DNA of 64,000 bases from Chryseobacterium gleum (GTDB taxonomy: Bacteria > Bacteroidota > Bacteroidia > Flavobacteriales_D > Crocinitomicaceae): the NCBI GenBank assembly GCA_945860065.1, contig CAMAPI010000002.1:1-64000 (forward strand), in the 5' to 3' direction. A program made the translations under genes and the position numbers. Below, one piece after another: positions 19,688 through 28,827 of the stretch; the stretch's first letter is position 1, and each line of letters opens with the position of its first letter. The notes under the pieces were generated by a model that saw nothing but the letters and a program-made list of their open reading frames with translations, had not been told where the DNA came from and did no database searches.

Positions 19688-20218
19688 TTAGTAAGTAATT
19701 ATTCCATTGATGTTATTCGAATATTTTTTTAATTTTTCTTTTCCTTCTAAAAAACTCAGTTCAACTAAGAAACTGAATCCGGCAACCTCTGCCCCACCCT
19801 TTTGAATCAATTCCGCTGCTGCGCTTGCGGATCCACCTGTTGCCAGTAGGTCATCGTGAATCAAAACGCGTTGATTTGCTCGAACGGCATCACTATGCAT
19901 TTCAACCACAGCGCTGCCATACTCCAATTCATATGCATGCTTGATTTTATCATAAGGTAGTTTTCCTTCCTTACGGATAAGAATAAACGGAAGACCTAAA
20001 CGAATTGCCAATGGAAAACCAAATAAAAAACCTCGGCTTTCAATCCCTGCTATTGCATCTAAGTTGGAGTCCTTGTACAATTCCACCAAATGAGTTAGCA
20101 CATCCGCTGACAATTCAGCGTCCAACATAATGGTGGATATATCTTTAAACAAGATGCCCGGTTTTGGGAAATCAGCCACATCTCGAATACATGTTTTTAG
20201 TCGACTTTGAATATTCAT
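19688..20218 (-). CDS. apt: Adenine phosphoribosyltransferase
   Basis: AGIESRGFLFG and VLIHDDLLATGGSASAAAELI PRPP motif. Confidence 0.95.
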   Translation of the reverse strand: MNIQSRLKTCIRDVADFPKPGILFKDISTIMLDAELSADVLTHLVELYKDSNLDAIAGIESRGFLFGFPLAIRLGLPFILIRKEGKLPYDKIKHAYELEYGSAVVEMHSDAVRANQRVLIHDDLLATGGSASAAAELIQKGGAEVAGFSFLVELSFLEGKEKLKKYSNNINGIITY

Positions 20219-20220
20219 AC

Positions 20221-21111
20221 CTACAAAGATAGGTAAGGTCTGACTTTTTCAAATGTTTCTTGATCAATTATTACAGATTGACGTATTTCATCAATGGATT
20301 TATAGCCTCCTTTTTGCAACCTCATTTTCACAATTGAGTTTGCTTGATTCCAATTCAAGTAAGGATGAGCCTGTAATTCTTCTGCACTGGCTTGATTAAT
20401 AGAAAGCTGTTTAATCACGCTAGACTCACAGCTTATTTTATCTTGGATTAGCGCATACATTTCGGGGGTCATTTTCCATACTTCCAATAGTTGTTCTTTT
20501 TGTACAAATCCACCTAGTTGTTGTTGATATTTAATGATTTGCCGGGCGAAAAAAGGACCTATTCCCTTGATATTCATCAGGTCTTGTTCCGTGGCATTGC
20601 TGACATTCACCAAAGGTCTTGAATTTAAAGCGGATTTTTTATCCGTCTGAACTTCAATTTTGTCAACTGTTGGATAGCGTGTAAATTGTTTTATGTTTTC
20701 AAAGGTTTCCTTGGGAATAAACTTAATTTTCTGAAGTTCATCGTTGGAATGTATCCCCCGTTTAGTAAACTTAAGCACAATCGATGCCTGCTTTTCACTC
20801 AGACCGAATTGCATCCATTCTTCTTTTGATAAGGCATTCGGGTCAAATACCTGAGTGGGTTTTTTGAATGTTTTTTTTTGGTTAGACCAATTTCTTTTTT
20901 TGCGCGTGGTATTCCATAGAGGGTATTTTCTTGAATTTTCCCAACTCGCGTTTTTCTCTACAGGAATAAGAATTAATTCGCTTACCTCATTATCCTTTTT
21001 TAGAAACAAAAAAAAACGAGGGGCGAAGATGATCAGAATGGATGCGATGAGCAGCATCCAAATTCCTCGTTGGTGTCGAATAGACATATCAAATGGATTA
21101 CCTTGAAACAT
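20221..21111 (-). CDS. ComEA-like helix-hairpin-helix protein with N-terminal TM segment
   Basis: Several HhH segments, e.g. VNVSNATEQDLMNIKGIGPFFARQIIKYQQQLGGFVQKEQL. Confidence 0.8.
   Translation of the reverse strand: MFQGNPFDMSIRHQRGIWMLLIASILIIFAPRFFLFLKKDNEVSELILIPVEKNASWENSRKYPLWNTTRKKRNWSNQKKTFKKPTQVFDPNALSKEEWMQFGLSEKQASIVLKFTKRGIHSNDELQKIKFIPKETFENIKQFTRYPTVDKIEVQTDKKSALNSRPLVNVSNATEQDLMNIKGIGPFFARQIIKYQQQLGGFVQKEQLLEVWKMTPEMYALIQDKISCESSVIKQLSINQASAEELQAHPYLNWNQANSIVKMRLQKGGYKSIDEIRQSVIIDQETFEKVRPYLSL
20224..20252 (-). promoter_or_regulatory. Promoter for apt, inside the 3' end of the upstream HhH gene
   Basis: TTG-N18-TATCTTTG on the minus strand. Confidence 0.6.
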
Positions 21112-21198
21112 GAGCGTTCAAAATTTAAGTCAAACAAAATTTTCAAGTAATCATTTCCCGAAAGCCTAAACGATGGAAAGGGTAAAAAAGTATATAAA

Positions 21199-22635
21199 TT
21201 AGCTCTTTTTTCTATCCGCGATGTAATAAATTGGAATTCCCAGAAACACTATAAGCAAGCCCATTCCTGCATTTCTAAAATCGTATACAAGTAAATCAAC
21301 ACATATCGCCGTCGTCACGATGATGTATAGGGCCGGAATGACTGGATAACCAAAGGCTTTATATGGCCGTTCCGTTTCTGGTTCTTTTTTGCGTAAGATA
21401 AAAATTCCAAAGATGGTAAGTATGTAAAATAAAAGACTGGCAAACGTGCTATACACGAGTAAATCCCCATACTTACCGGACAAACACAAAATACTTGCCC
21501 AAATCCCTTGAATCCACATGGCAACACTTGGCACATTGAATTGATTCAATTTTTTCGCTTGTTTAAAAAACAACCCGTCCGATGACATCGCATAAAACAA
21601 ACGGGAACCCGCCAAGATTAATCCATTATTACATCCGAAGGTTGAAATCATAATCAACGCCGCCATCATGGTAATCCCCAATCCACCAAAAATAATCGAT
21701 GCTGCTCCAGCGCCTACGCGGTCATTTGCAGCAAACATGATGCCTTGTCCAAGTGCATCCGCAGCCGCTGGATCTCCTCCTTTTGGCAATAGGGCTAAAT
21801 AGGCTAAGTTAGCTAGGATGTATATGATTGTTACAATGGTCGTTCCCAAAAACAAACTTTTGGGAATGTTCTTTTTCGGATCCTTGATTTCACCCGCAAT
21901 GAAAGTCACATTATTCCAAGCATCTGAGGAAAATAAAGAATTAATGATTGTTGCTCCTAATGCACCCATTAATGCAAATCCACTTAATGGGATCGTATCT
22001 AATTCGCCGCTTGGTAATTGAATGGTTTTATAAGCGTCCCACATATGGTCAAAGTTTTGCGTGAAAACTTCGGTTTTTAATCCAATGGCCAAACCTAAAA
22101 CAATCAATGCAAATATGGCAAATAACTTTGCGGAGGTAAAAATCAATTGAAGAATTTTGCCATTTTGTACACCCCTAGAATTTAATATGGTTAAGGCTAT
22201 AATGCTTCCAATAGCTAAAAGTTGTCCATATGAAATGGTCAAGTATGATGTTGTCAGAAAAACATCGTTCAATGATGGAAAGAAAACACCAGCATACTTG
22301 GCAAATGCCACAGCAACGGCAGCAATCACCCCTGTTTGAATAACCGTGAAAACGGTCCAGCCATATAGAAATGACATCATTTTACCGTATGCACGTTGAA
22401 TATAAACGTATTGTCCACCGGCATTTGGCATCATTCCAGCTAATTCGCCATAACTAAGCGCGGCAAAAATAGTGATCAATCCCGTTAGAACCCAGAGTAC
22501 GATCATCCATGCAGCAGAGCCTATATCGCGCATCATGGGAGCGGTTACAATAAAGATACCTGACCCGATCATTGATCCGGCCACCAATAGTGTTGCATCT
22601 AAAAGTCCGAGTGATTGTTTCATTTTTGATTTCAT
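21199..22635 (-). CDS. APC-family amino acid permease
   Basis: LLDATLLVAGSMIGSGIFIV and about 12 hydrophobic segments. Confidence 0.9.
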   Translation of the reverse strand: MKSKMKQSLGLLDATLLVAGSMIGSGIFIVTAPMMRDIGSAAWMIVLWVLTGLITIFAALSYGELAGMMPNAGGQYVYIQRAYGKMMSFLYGWTVFTVIQTGVIAAVAVAFAKYAGVFFPSLNDVFLTTSYLTISYGQLLAIGSIIALTILNSRGVQNGKILQLIFTSAKLFAIFALIVLGLAIGLKTEVFTQNFDHMWDAYKTIQLPSGELDTIPLSGFALMGALGATIINSLFSSDAWNNVTFIAGEIKDPKKNIPKSLFLGTTIVTIIYILANLAYLALLPKGGDPAAADALGQGIMFAANDRVGAGAASIIFGGLGITMMAALIMISTFGCNNGLILAGSRLFYAMSSDGLFFKQAKKLNQFNVPSVAMWIQGIWASILCLSGKYGDLLVYSTFASLLFYILTIFGIFILRKKEPETERPYKAFGYPVIPALYIIVTTAICVDLLVYDFRNAGMGLLIVFLGIPIYYIADRKKS

Positions 22636-22657
22636 CGTATCGTTTTTGGTTAAAACA

Positions 22658-22687
22658 AAACTGTCTTCCCAAAGGAGAAGACAGTTT
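22658..22687 (-). terminator. Terminator between the two permease genes
   Basis: Perfect 11-bp stem AAACTGTCTTC/GAAGACAGTTT, then TTTTGTTTT on the minus strand. Confidence 0.75.
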
Positions 22688-22717
22688 CAAATTCAAATCA
22701 ATAAGTCAAATTCTTAT

Positions 22718-24301
22718 TTATTTTTTCGGGTGTAAGTGTGAATTTTTTCGGCTATATACAAAGTAGATAATCAAGCCTAATCCCATCCATGCTGCTGCTG
22801 CTTGAAGTGTAGCCAAATCTAGAGACACAATCATGGCTGTACAAATTAAGATTCCAAGGATTGGAATAAGAGGAACTAGGGGTGTTTTGAACGGTCGAAC
22901 AAATTCAGGATTTTTAACTCTCATTATCCAAACCCCAAGGCTAACCAATACGAATGCAAACAAGGTTCCGAAAGAGGTTAAATCCCCAGCTACACTTCCT
23001 GGAATAAATGCGGCAAAAGCACCAACAAAAAGAAATAATATCCAATTTGCCTTATAAGGAGTATTAAATTTAGGATGTAATTCACCAAAAGCCTTTGGTA
23101 ACAAACCATCATTACTCATTGAGTAGAACACGCGGCTTTGACCCATCAGCATGACAAGAATTACGGATGAGAATCCAGCAAGTATTGCAACGGTAACACT
23201 TGTAGAAAGCCACTCATAACCATGCATATATGTACTGATGGCATATGTAACCGAGGCTTCTTTTCCTAATGCAGGGTCTCCAAAATCAGCCCATGGTGCA
23301 ACTCCTGTTAAAACATGTCCAAATAGAATATAGAGTATCGTGCAAATAACCAATGATCCTAGAATACCAATTGGCATATCTCGCTTCGGATTTTTAGCTT
23401 CTTGGGCAGCTGTAGAAACCGCATCAAATCCGATGAACGCAAAGAAGACAATTCCTGCTCCACCAAGTACTCCACCCCATCCCCAATCAAAGAATCCTTC
23501 GTGACCTGTAGTCCCTTGAGGGATTAAATAAGGTGAATAATGAGCTGGATTTATAAATTGCCATCCTATGACAATGAACACTAGAACGATCGCGACTTTT
23601 AGAAATACAATAATTGCATTCACAAATGCTGACTCCTTAGTCCCTTTGATTAATAGTAATGTAAGCAACAAAAGAATAACTAATGCAGGAGCATTTAAAA
23701 TACCATGTGATGTATGAATATCATTAACTAAACTTGGGAGTTTACTGATTTGTTCTGATGAAAGAATTATTTTACCGTGATGTACAGATCTTGATAAATC
23801 TGGTAAAATTGAAATAGCTTGATCGATTGATTGACCAGTCAAGAATTTAACGCTCTCAAATGGCGAATGACACCATTCGTAGGGTATGGCATTTCCGAGG
23901 AGATTGTTTAAGTACTCACTCCAGGCAATCGATACCGTGGCTGCTCCTAAAGCATATTCCATAATTAAGGACCAACCAATAATCCATGCCACTAACTCCC
24001 CCATCGTTACAAATGAATATGCATAGGCACTTCCGGAAATAGGAATCATTGCGGCAAATTCAGCGTAACAAATTCCAGCAAAAGCGCAACCGATGGCCGC
24101 CACAATGAATGAAATGGTCACGCCATTTCCTGCAGCTTCAGATGCTGCTGCGGCAGTCCGAACAAACAATCCAGCACCTATTATTGCACCGACTCCAAGT
24201 GCAACTAACTGAAAGGCACCTAAGGTTCTTTTCAATGATTTCTCTCCTCTTTCTGCATCTAACAGCATGGCAGATAAGTCTTTTTTTCTCCAAAGTGACA
24301 T
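22718..24301 (-). CDS. APC/CAT-family amino acid permease
   Basis: LVALGVGAIIGAGLFVRTAAAA, FFAFIGFDAVSTAAQEAKNPKRDMPIGI. Confidence 0.92.
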   Translation of the reverse strand: MSLWRKKDLSAMLLDAERGEKSLKRTLGAFQLVALGVGAIIGAGLFVRTAAAASEAAGNGVTISFIVAAIGCAFAGICYAEFAAMIPISGSAYAYSFVTMGELVAWIIGWSLIMEYALGAATVSIAWSEYLNNLLGNAIPYEWCHSPFESVKFLTGQSIDQAISILPDLSRSVHHGKIILSSEQISKLPSLVNDIHTSHGILNAPALVILLLLTLLLIKGTKESAFVNAIIVFLKVAIVLVFIVIGWQFINPAHYSPYLIPQGTTGHEGFFDWGWGGVLGGAGIVFFAFIGFDAVSTAAQEAKNPKRDMPIGILGSLVICTILYILFGHVLTGVAPWADFGDPALGKEASVTYAISTYMHGYEWLSTSVTVAILAGFSSVILVMLMGQSRVFYSMSNDGLLPKAFGELHPKFNTPYKANWILFLFVGAFAAFIPGSVAGDLTSFGTLFAFVLVSLGVWIMRVKNPEFVRPFKTPLVPLIPILGILICTAMIVSLDLATLQAAAAWMGLGLIIYFVYSRKNSHLHPKK

Positions 24302-24320
24302 AGTTCGAATTTAGTGAAAA

Positions 24321-24350
24321 CAAATATATCATTTTCAAGCTAAATGGCAA
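24321..24350 (-). promoter_or_regulatory. Promoter for the CAT-type permease
   Basis: TTG-N19-TATATTTG on the minus strand. Confidence 0.7.
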
Positions 24351-24373
24351 TAGATAAAAAGAGCTTAGCTACT

Positions 24374-25255
24374 TTAGAACAAATCGAGTGTCTGTTCCAG
24401 CGTCATGGGGCGATACCCTAAGATTTTTTTGGCTTTGCTTAAGTCAAATCCCGTTTTCGGCGGACGAACTGCCGGTTGATTTAAGGTAGAGCTATCGGTT
24501 CTTTTTACTTGGGACATTGGCAATTGATAATGCTTCGCAATGCGTTCAACAAGTGCAAAAATGGACATCGTTTCTGGTCCAGCAATGTGATAAACACCTT
24601 GTTCATTTAGACGGCAAATGCGTATGCAGGCCCAAGCTAAATCGTCAGCCCAAGTTGGTGCTCGAAATTGATCATCGATGATCGTTAACTCTTGTCCTTT
24701 TTGTAGGGCATCCTTGGCCCAAAGGACAATATTGGACCGCGATAGATTTTGTCCAGTGCCATATACGATAATGGTTCGAACGATGGAATAACTCAGATTC
24801 GTCAAAGACATAACAATCTTTTCTCCTTCCACTTTGGATGTCGCATAGACGGAAAGTGGATTTGGTTCATCCTCCTCAGAATAATTTCCATTTACACCAT
24901 CAAAGACGAAATCGGTAGAGAGTAACTGGAAATGAACACCGTTCTTCTGACAAGCATGTGCCAAGTAGCGCACCGAATCTATGTTGATTTTTTTGCAGGT
25001 AGGCGGGTCTAGTTCGCACGCGTCGACATTCGTCATGGCGGCAGTATGAATGACATGACTTGGTTGAAAATCTTTGATCACGCCTTCGATATCATCCGTA
25101 CTCGTGATGTCCAAAGCACGGTAATGGATAGCTGGACATTCCTCGTTTCTGTTCACGCCAAGCGAAGTTGCTAAAAAAGCATCTTTCGAATTCAAAAGTT
25201 GCCGAACAATTTTTTGTCCTAATAAGCCGTTGCTTCCCGTGATTAAAATCCTCAT
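24374..25255 (-). CDS. RmlD-like NAD(P)-binding sugar nucleotide reductase
   Basis: MRILITGSNGLLGQKIV, STDFVFDG, YATSKVEGE. Confidence 0.85.
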   Translation of the reverse strand: MRILITGSNGLLGQKIVRQLLNSKDAFLATSLGVNRNEECPAIHYRALDITSTDDIEGVIKDFQPSHVIHTAAMTNVDACELDPPTCKKINIDSVRYLAHACQKNGVHFQLLSTDFVFDGVNGNYSEEDEPNPLSVYATSKVEGEKIVMSLTNLSYSIVRTIIVYGTGQNLSRSNIVLWAKDALQKGQELTIIDDQFRAPTWADDLAWACIRICRLNEQGVYHIAGPETMSIFALVERIAKHYQLPMSQVKRTDSSTLNQPAVRPPKTGFDLSKAKKILGYRPMTLEQTLDLF

Positions 25256-25491
25256 AAGTCCCAAATTGATTTCTTGCGTTTATGTTGAAATTTAAAGTAG
25301 TGTTTGTGTTCCAGAATCCAAGCCATAATGAGGTAAAGTAGAATGGGTGAACCCAAACCAATAAATGAAAAATAAATAAATCCCAAACGTACCTTACTGG
25401 TTCTAATACCCAAGCGTCGCGCCCACCATTCACAGACCCCAAAGGATTGCATTTCGAAGAAGAAAATGATTTTTTGTAAGAGTCGTCTCAT
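25252..25491 (-). CDS. PspC-domain small membrane protein
   Basis: FGVCEWWARRLGIRTSKVRLGFIYFSFIGLGSPILLYLIMAWIL; start MRRLLQKI at 25491. Confidence 0.75.
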   Translation of the reverse strand: MRRLLQKIIFFFEMQSFGVCEWWARRLGIRTSKVRLGFIYFSFIGLGSPILLYLIMAWILEHKHYFKFQHKRKKSIWDL

Positions 25492-26579
25492 GGTTTTAAC
25501 AGCTGTTGCCCAACGCAACATTGCAGGCATTTATTCTTTGCACAAAATTGCTGATAAATTTCCAAATTAGCTTGCGACTCCAGAGCATTTTTAGCTTGAA
25601 TACCAATCTTCCCCCATATTCGAGTGTTTCGATTGTGTTCCGTTGGAATTCCCTGAAGGTGTTTCATTCCTTTCACTAATCCGGAAGCGCTCTTGCTTTT
25701 GGATTGTTCAAGAAACATTTCAATGTAGGTCACGGCATTAATCTGAAGGTTATTTTGAAGGAGCGCGCTAATTATTCCCGATTTTTTAAAACCCTCGTTC
25801 AACTGTTGATGGCGATCCCGGTAAGAGTTGTTTTGCTCAAAAAAATACCATTGCACAAAACGCAACCAAGAAAGAACCCTCTTGAACATATTCGCTTGAA
25901 GGATCATGTTTTTACTTTTCCATCCTTGTGCATTGGACTGTATGATACCTAATAGTTCGGATTCTGACATCTTTTGATGCCAATCTAATGGAACTTGCTG
26001 CGCCAATATTTCAAAAGAAATGGAATTTGTTTTTGTGCCAAATGCAGTGGAAACAAGGTGGTAAATGGACTCGTTCGTTGTAGGGTGAACAAAAGCTAGG
26101 TCGGACTTTCGATTTAAGCGTTGTTTAATGGCTAAATGCTGCATACGCTGATGAGCTGGCAGAACTTCGCGTATGTGCTTTCTACACGCCAAATCAGCGG
26201 CTCTGGCCCAGTTATAAAGAGTGGGGATTTTGAACTCGCCCCTTAAATAATTTTTTAATTCTAATGTTGGCACTAATCCATCGCGAATGAAAACTTCCTG
26301 GTCATGCTCATGCACAACGTGAAGGATGACATTTTCATAGGATTGATCCTGATGATGTTGGTGTTTATACCAATCGGAAGATTTCAAGTGAAATTCAACA
26401 GACCCAAACCAAGTCAAGTTGTCGTATTGTATTTCGGCCATTTGGAAATCGGGACCACTTCCCGCAAGGTTCCAAGCACCTGTACGAATGATTTCTACCG
26501 GCGCACCGTTGGTTAATCGAAATAAATGGAAGGGCAAGCGCTTATCTTGCCATAATTGTTGTAATTGATGTTCGATCAA
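25488..26579 (-). CDS. DUF2851 family protein
   Basis: GPDFQMAEIQYDNLTWFGSVEFHLKSSDWYKHQHH...ENVILHVVHEHD and Cys-rich tail; probable TTG start at 26579 because the upstream part of the ORF crosses a terminator. Confidence 0.8.
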   Translation of the reverse strand: MIEHQLQQLWQDKRLPFHLFRLTNGAPVEIIRTGAWNLAGSGPDFQMAEIQYDNLTWFGSVEFHLKSSDWYKHQHHQDQSYENVILHVVHEHDQEVFIRDGLVPTLELKNYLRGEFKIPTLYNWARAADLACRKHIREVLPAHQRMQHLAIKQRLNRKSDLAFVHPTTNESIYHLVSTAFGTKTNSISFEILAQQVPLDWHQKMSESELLGIIQSNAQGWKSKNMILQANMFKRVLSWLRFVQWYFFEQNNSYRDRHQQLNEGFKKSGIISALLQNNLQINAVTYIEMFLEQSKSKSASGLVKGMKHLQGIPTEHNRNTRIWGKIGIQAKNALESQANLEIYQQFCAKNKCLQCCVGQQLLKP

Positions 26580-26601
26580 AGTATTCTTTTTTGAATACTT
26601 T
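26578..26601. repeat. Perfect 9-bp inverted repeat AAAGTATTC-T6-GAATACTTT next to the terminator
   Basis: Read directly from the sequence. Confidence 0.9.
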
Positions 26602-26608
26602 AAGTTAC

Positions 26609-26639
26609 AAAAAAAGGCGCTCAATGAGCGCCTTTTTTT
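26609..26639 (-). terminator. Intrinsic terminator overlapping the OmpA/DUF2851 junction
   Basis: Perfect 14-bp stem AAAAAAAGGCGCTC-AAT-GAGCGCCTTTTTTT. Confidence 0.88.
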
Positions 26640-28773
26640 ATCTTGGTAGTGATTTAAACACTGAGTATTCTGGATTCGCTGGTGGCGCAATTGCAGGATT
26701 AAAATCTGTTCCTGTAATTTTGGCCGTTGTTCGACGATTTATCTGATGTAATTTTTGGAATTTAGCAGGGTCGCTTGTTTTAAACTGATTAATATACGAC
26801 TCTGTCAAAATAACTTTTTGATTATTTTCATCTTCCCATGTTGCTGGTTCTGCTTCACCTTTTCCAACTGGACGAATACGACGAGCGTCAATTCCTTTTT
26901 GCTCTACTAAATATTTGTACACCGCTTTTGCACGATTTTCAGAAAGCACTTGATTTTTCACATCTGTATCACGCGCATCTGTGTGTGAGAATAAGTCGAG
27001 GGTAATGTTCGGGTATTCACGTAACATACTATCTAAGAACTTCAATGAATCCAAACTCATACAAGTAGCGTCATTAATAAATGTCCACTGACTCACTGGG
27101 TAACGAACTTCTGGTGTGCGAATTTCTCCAATTGGCAATAACGGCATTTCTAAGATAAATGTTTGACTTTGGTCAAGTCCAACAGTACTGAACTTTGCTC
27201 CTCTTTTATCTTCGTAATAGCCTTCTTTACCTGCTTTCAAAGTAAAGTCTTTACCAACAAGTATCCAACGGCTTTTTTTGTCAGCTTTCTCATTCCAGCT
27301 TACTTTACCTCTCGCATCTGTTGTCCCTTCCCATGTGGTGCCATCTGAAACGGTAACCGTTACTTTCGCTCCGGCTAATTTTTTCGTTTTCTTACCTGAT
27401 TCGTACACAATTACTCGTAAATCATACAAATTTGGCGGAATAGAATAACTCCAAATATCAGAAGTGTATTCGTTACTTGATGATGTTTTGCGCTCCGAAG
27501 TAAAGAAGCCTGATCGGCCATCAAAATCACACATACCGTAGTCATTCCCTTGAGAATTAAATGGAACTCCCATGTTTTTCGTTCCTGACCATTTATTTTC
27601 GTCTCCTTCTCGCTGAGCGACAAAGATATCTAAGCCCCCAATTCCTGGAAGACCATCGCTAGCAAAATATAATTGTCCTTTAGGTCCAATAGATGGGAAT
27701 AACTCGTTTCCAGCCGAATTAAACATGGAGCCCATATTGTGTGGTACAGAATCCCACATTTTAGATCGTCTGTCGTACATCACATACCACAAGTCGCGTC
27801 CACCGAAACTTTTCTCTCCATTCGCGCTTTCTGTCATATCCGATGCAAAAATAAGCATCATGTCATCTGGCGTTAAACAAGGGTGTCCAACAGAAACAGA
27901 GTCATTGGTCTTCAAAGAAATTCGTAATGGATTTTCAAAATCTTCGCCGCTTAAATCAGCCGTCCAAATTTCACAACCTAAGTCCATCTTTTCAGCATTT
28001 GGACATCTTGTAAAATACAATTTTTTCTTTTTAGAATCGAAGCATGCTGTCCCTTCGTTTTGTGTCGAATTGACTACACCTTTCGTGTCTATCGATTTTA
28101 CGTTTGTTGGATTTCCGTTCACGTCATATTCAGCACTGAAAATGTCCATGTATTTTTGACCAGAAATTGGGTCGCGATCTGATCCTGTAGATTCATCGCG
28201 GCTTGTGCCAAAATAAATCGTTTTTCCCTTTTTGTCTCCGAAAGAGGGAGACATATCATATTGCTTTGAATTGATTTTCTCTTCACATTTAATCACGAAG
28301 TTTGATTCTTCGGATTCAAAATCACGGTATTTATCAATAGCAGACATTGCTGATTCTAATTCTTTCGAACGTGAATTTGGTGCAATTCGCTTGTACTCTC
28401 TATAGCTTTTTAAGGAGTTATCGTATTCCTTTAACATGCGTTGCATGTCACCACGGTAAAAGTATACTTCAGGGACTGCATCAAAATACTTTAACTCAAT
28501 ACAGGTTCCGTACCACTCATTTGCTTTGTCATAAATTTGCATGTTGCGGTATGAATCAGCGATTTTATATGCCATTTCACCTTTTTGACGAATCGTTCCT
28601 TTATATCCTAAGGTTTTATAGGCATCTTGGCAAACTTTTATGGCCTCAAAATAATTTCCTGAGTAATATGTGTCGTTCGCTTTTCTAATGTACTTCGGCT
28701 CTGGGGTTGTTTGTCCGAATGTGTATTGCGATAAGGAAAGCGTAAGAAATGCTAAAATAAAAAATTGTTTCAT
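26638..28773 (-). CDS. PorE-like envelope protein: TPR, PD40 beta-propeller, carboxypeptidase-regulatory-like, OmpA C-terminal domain
   Basis: N-term TPR-like repeats, YFASDGLPGIGGLDIFVA PD40 motif, OmpA motif LFSHTDARDTDVKNQVLSENRAKAVYKYL. Confidence 0.85.
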   Translation of the reverse strand: MKQFFILAFLTLSLSQYTFGQTTPEPKYIRKANDTYYSGNYFEAIKVCQDAYKTLGYKGTIRQKGEMAYKIADSYRNMQIYDKANEWYGTCIELKYFDAVPEVYFYRGDMQRMLKEYDNSLKSYREYKRIAPNSRSKELESAMSAIDKYRDFESEESNFVIKCEEKINSKQYDMSPSFGDKKGKTIYFGTSRDESTGSDRDPISGQKYMDIFSAEYDVNGNPTNVKSIDTKGVVNSTQNEGTACFDSKKKKLYFTRCPNAEKMDLGCEIWTADLSGEDFENPLRISLKTNDSVSVGHPCLTPDDMMLIFASDMTESANGEKSFGGRDLWYVMYDRRSKMWDSVPHNMGSMFNSAGNELFPSIGPKGQLYFASDGLPGIGGLDIFVAQREGDENKWSGTKNMGVPFNSQGNDYGMCDFDGRSGFFTSERKTSSSNEYTSDIWSYSIPPNLYDLRVIVYESGKKTKKLAGAKVTVTVSDGTTWEGTTDARGKVSWNEKADKKSRWILVGKDFTLKAGKEGYYEDKRGAKFSTVGLDQSQTFILEMPLLPIGEIRTPEVRYPVSQWTFINDATCMSLDSLKFLDSMLREYPNITLDLFSHTDARDTDVKNQVLSENRAKAVYKYLVEQKGIDARRIRPVGKGEAEPATWEDENNQKVILTESYINQFKTSDPAKFQKLHQINRRTTAKITGTDFNPAIAPPANPEYSVFKSLPR

Positions 28774-28827
28774 AAAGCGTGGTTTAAGCTCGGATGTTCA
28801 TCCAAGGAAAGCAAAAATAAGAAATAT

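Noticed and set aside
25092-25442. 116-aa minus-strand ORF covering PspC and the RmlD start
   Set aside because: Out of frame with two recognisable proteins joined by ATGA overlaps
27725-28159. 144-aa + strand ORF inside the PorE-like gene
   Set aside because: Antisense shadow of a well-supported coding gene; no family motif in its translation
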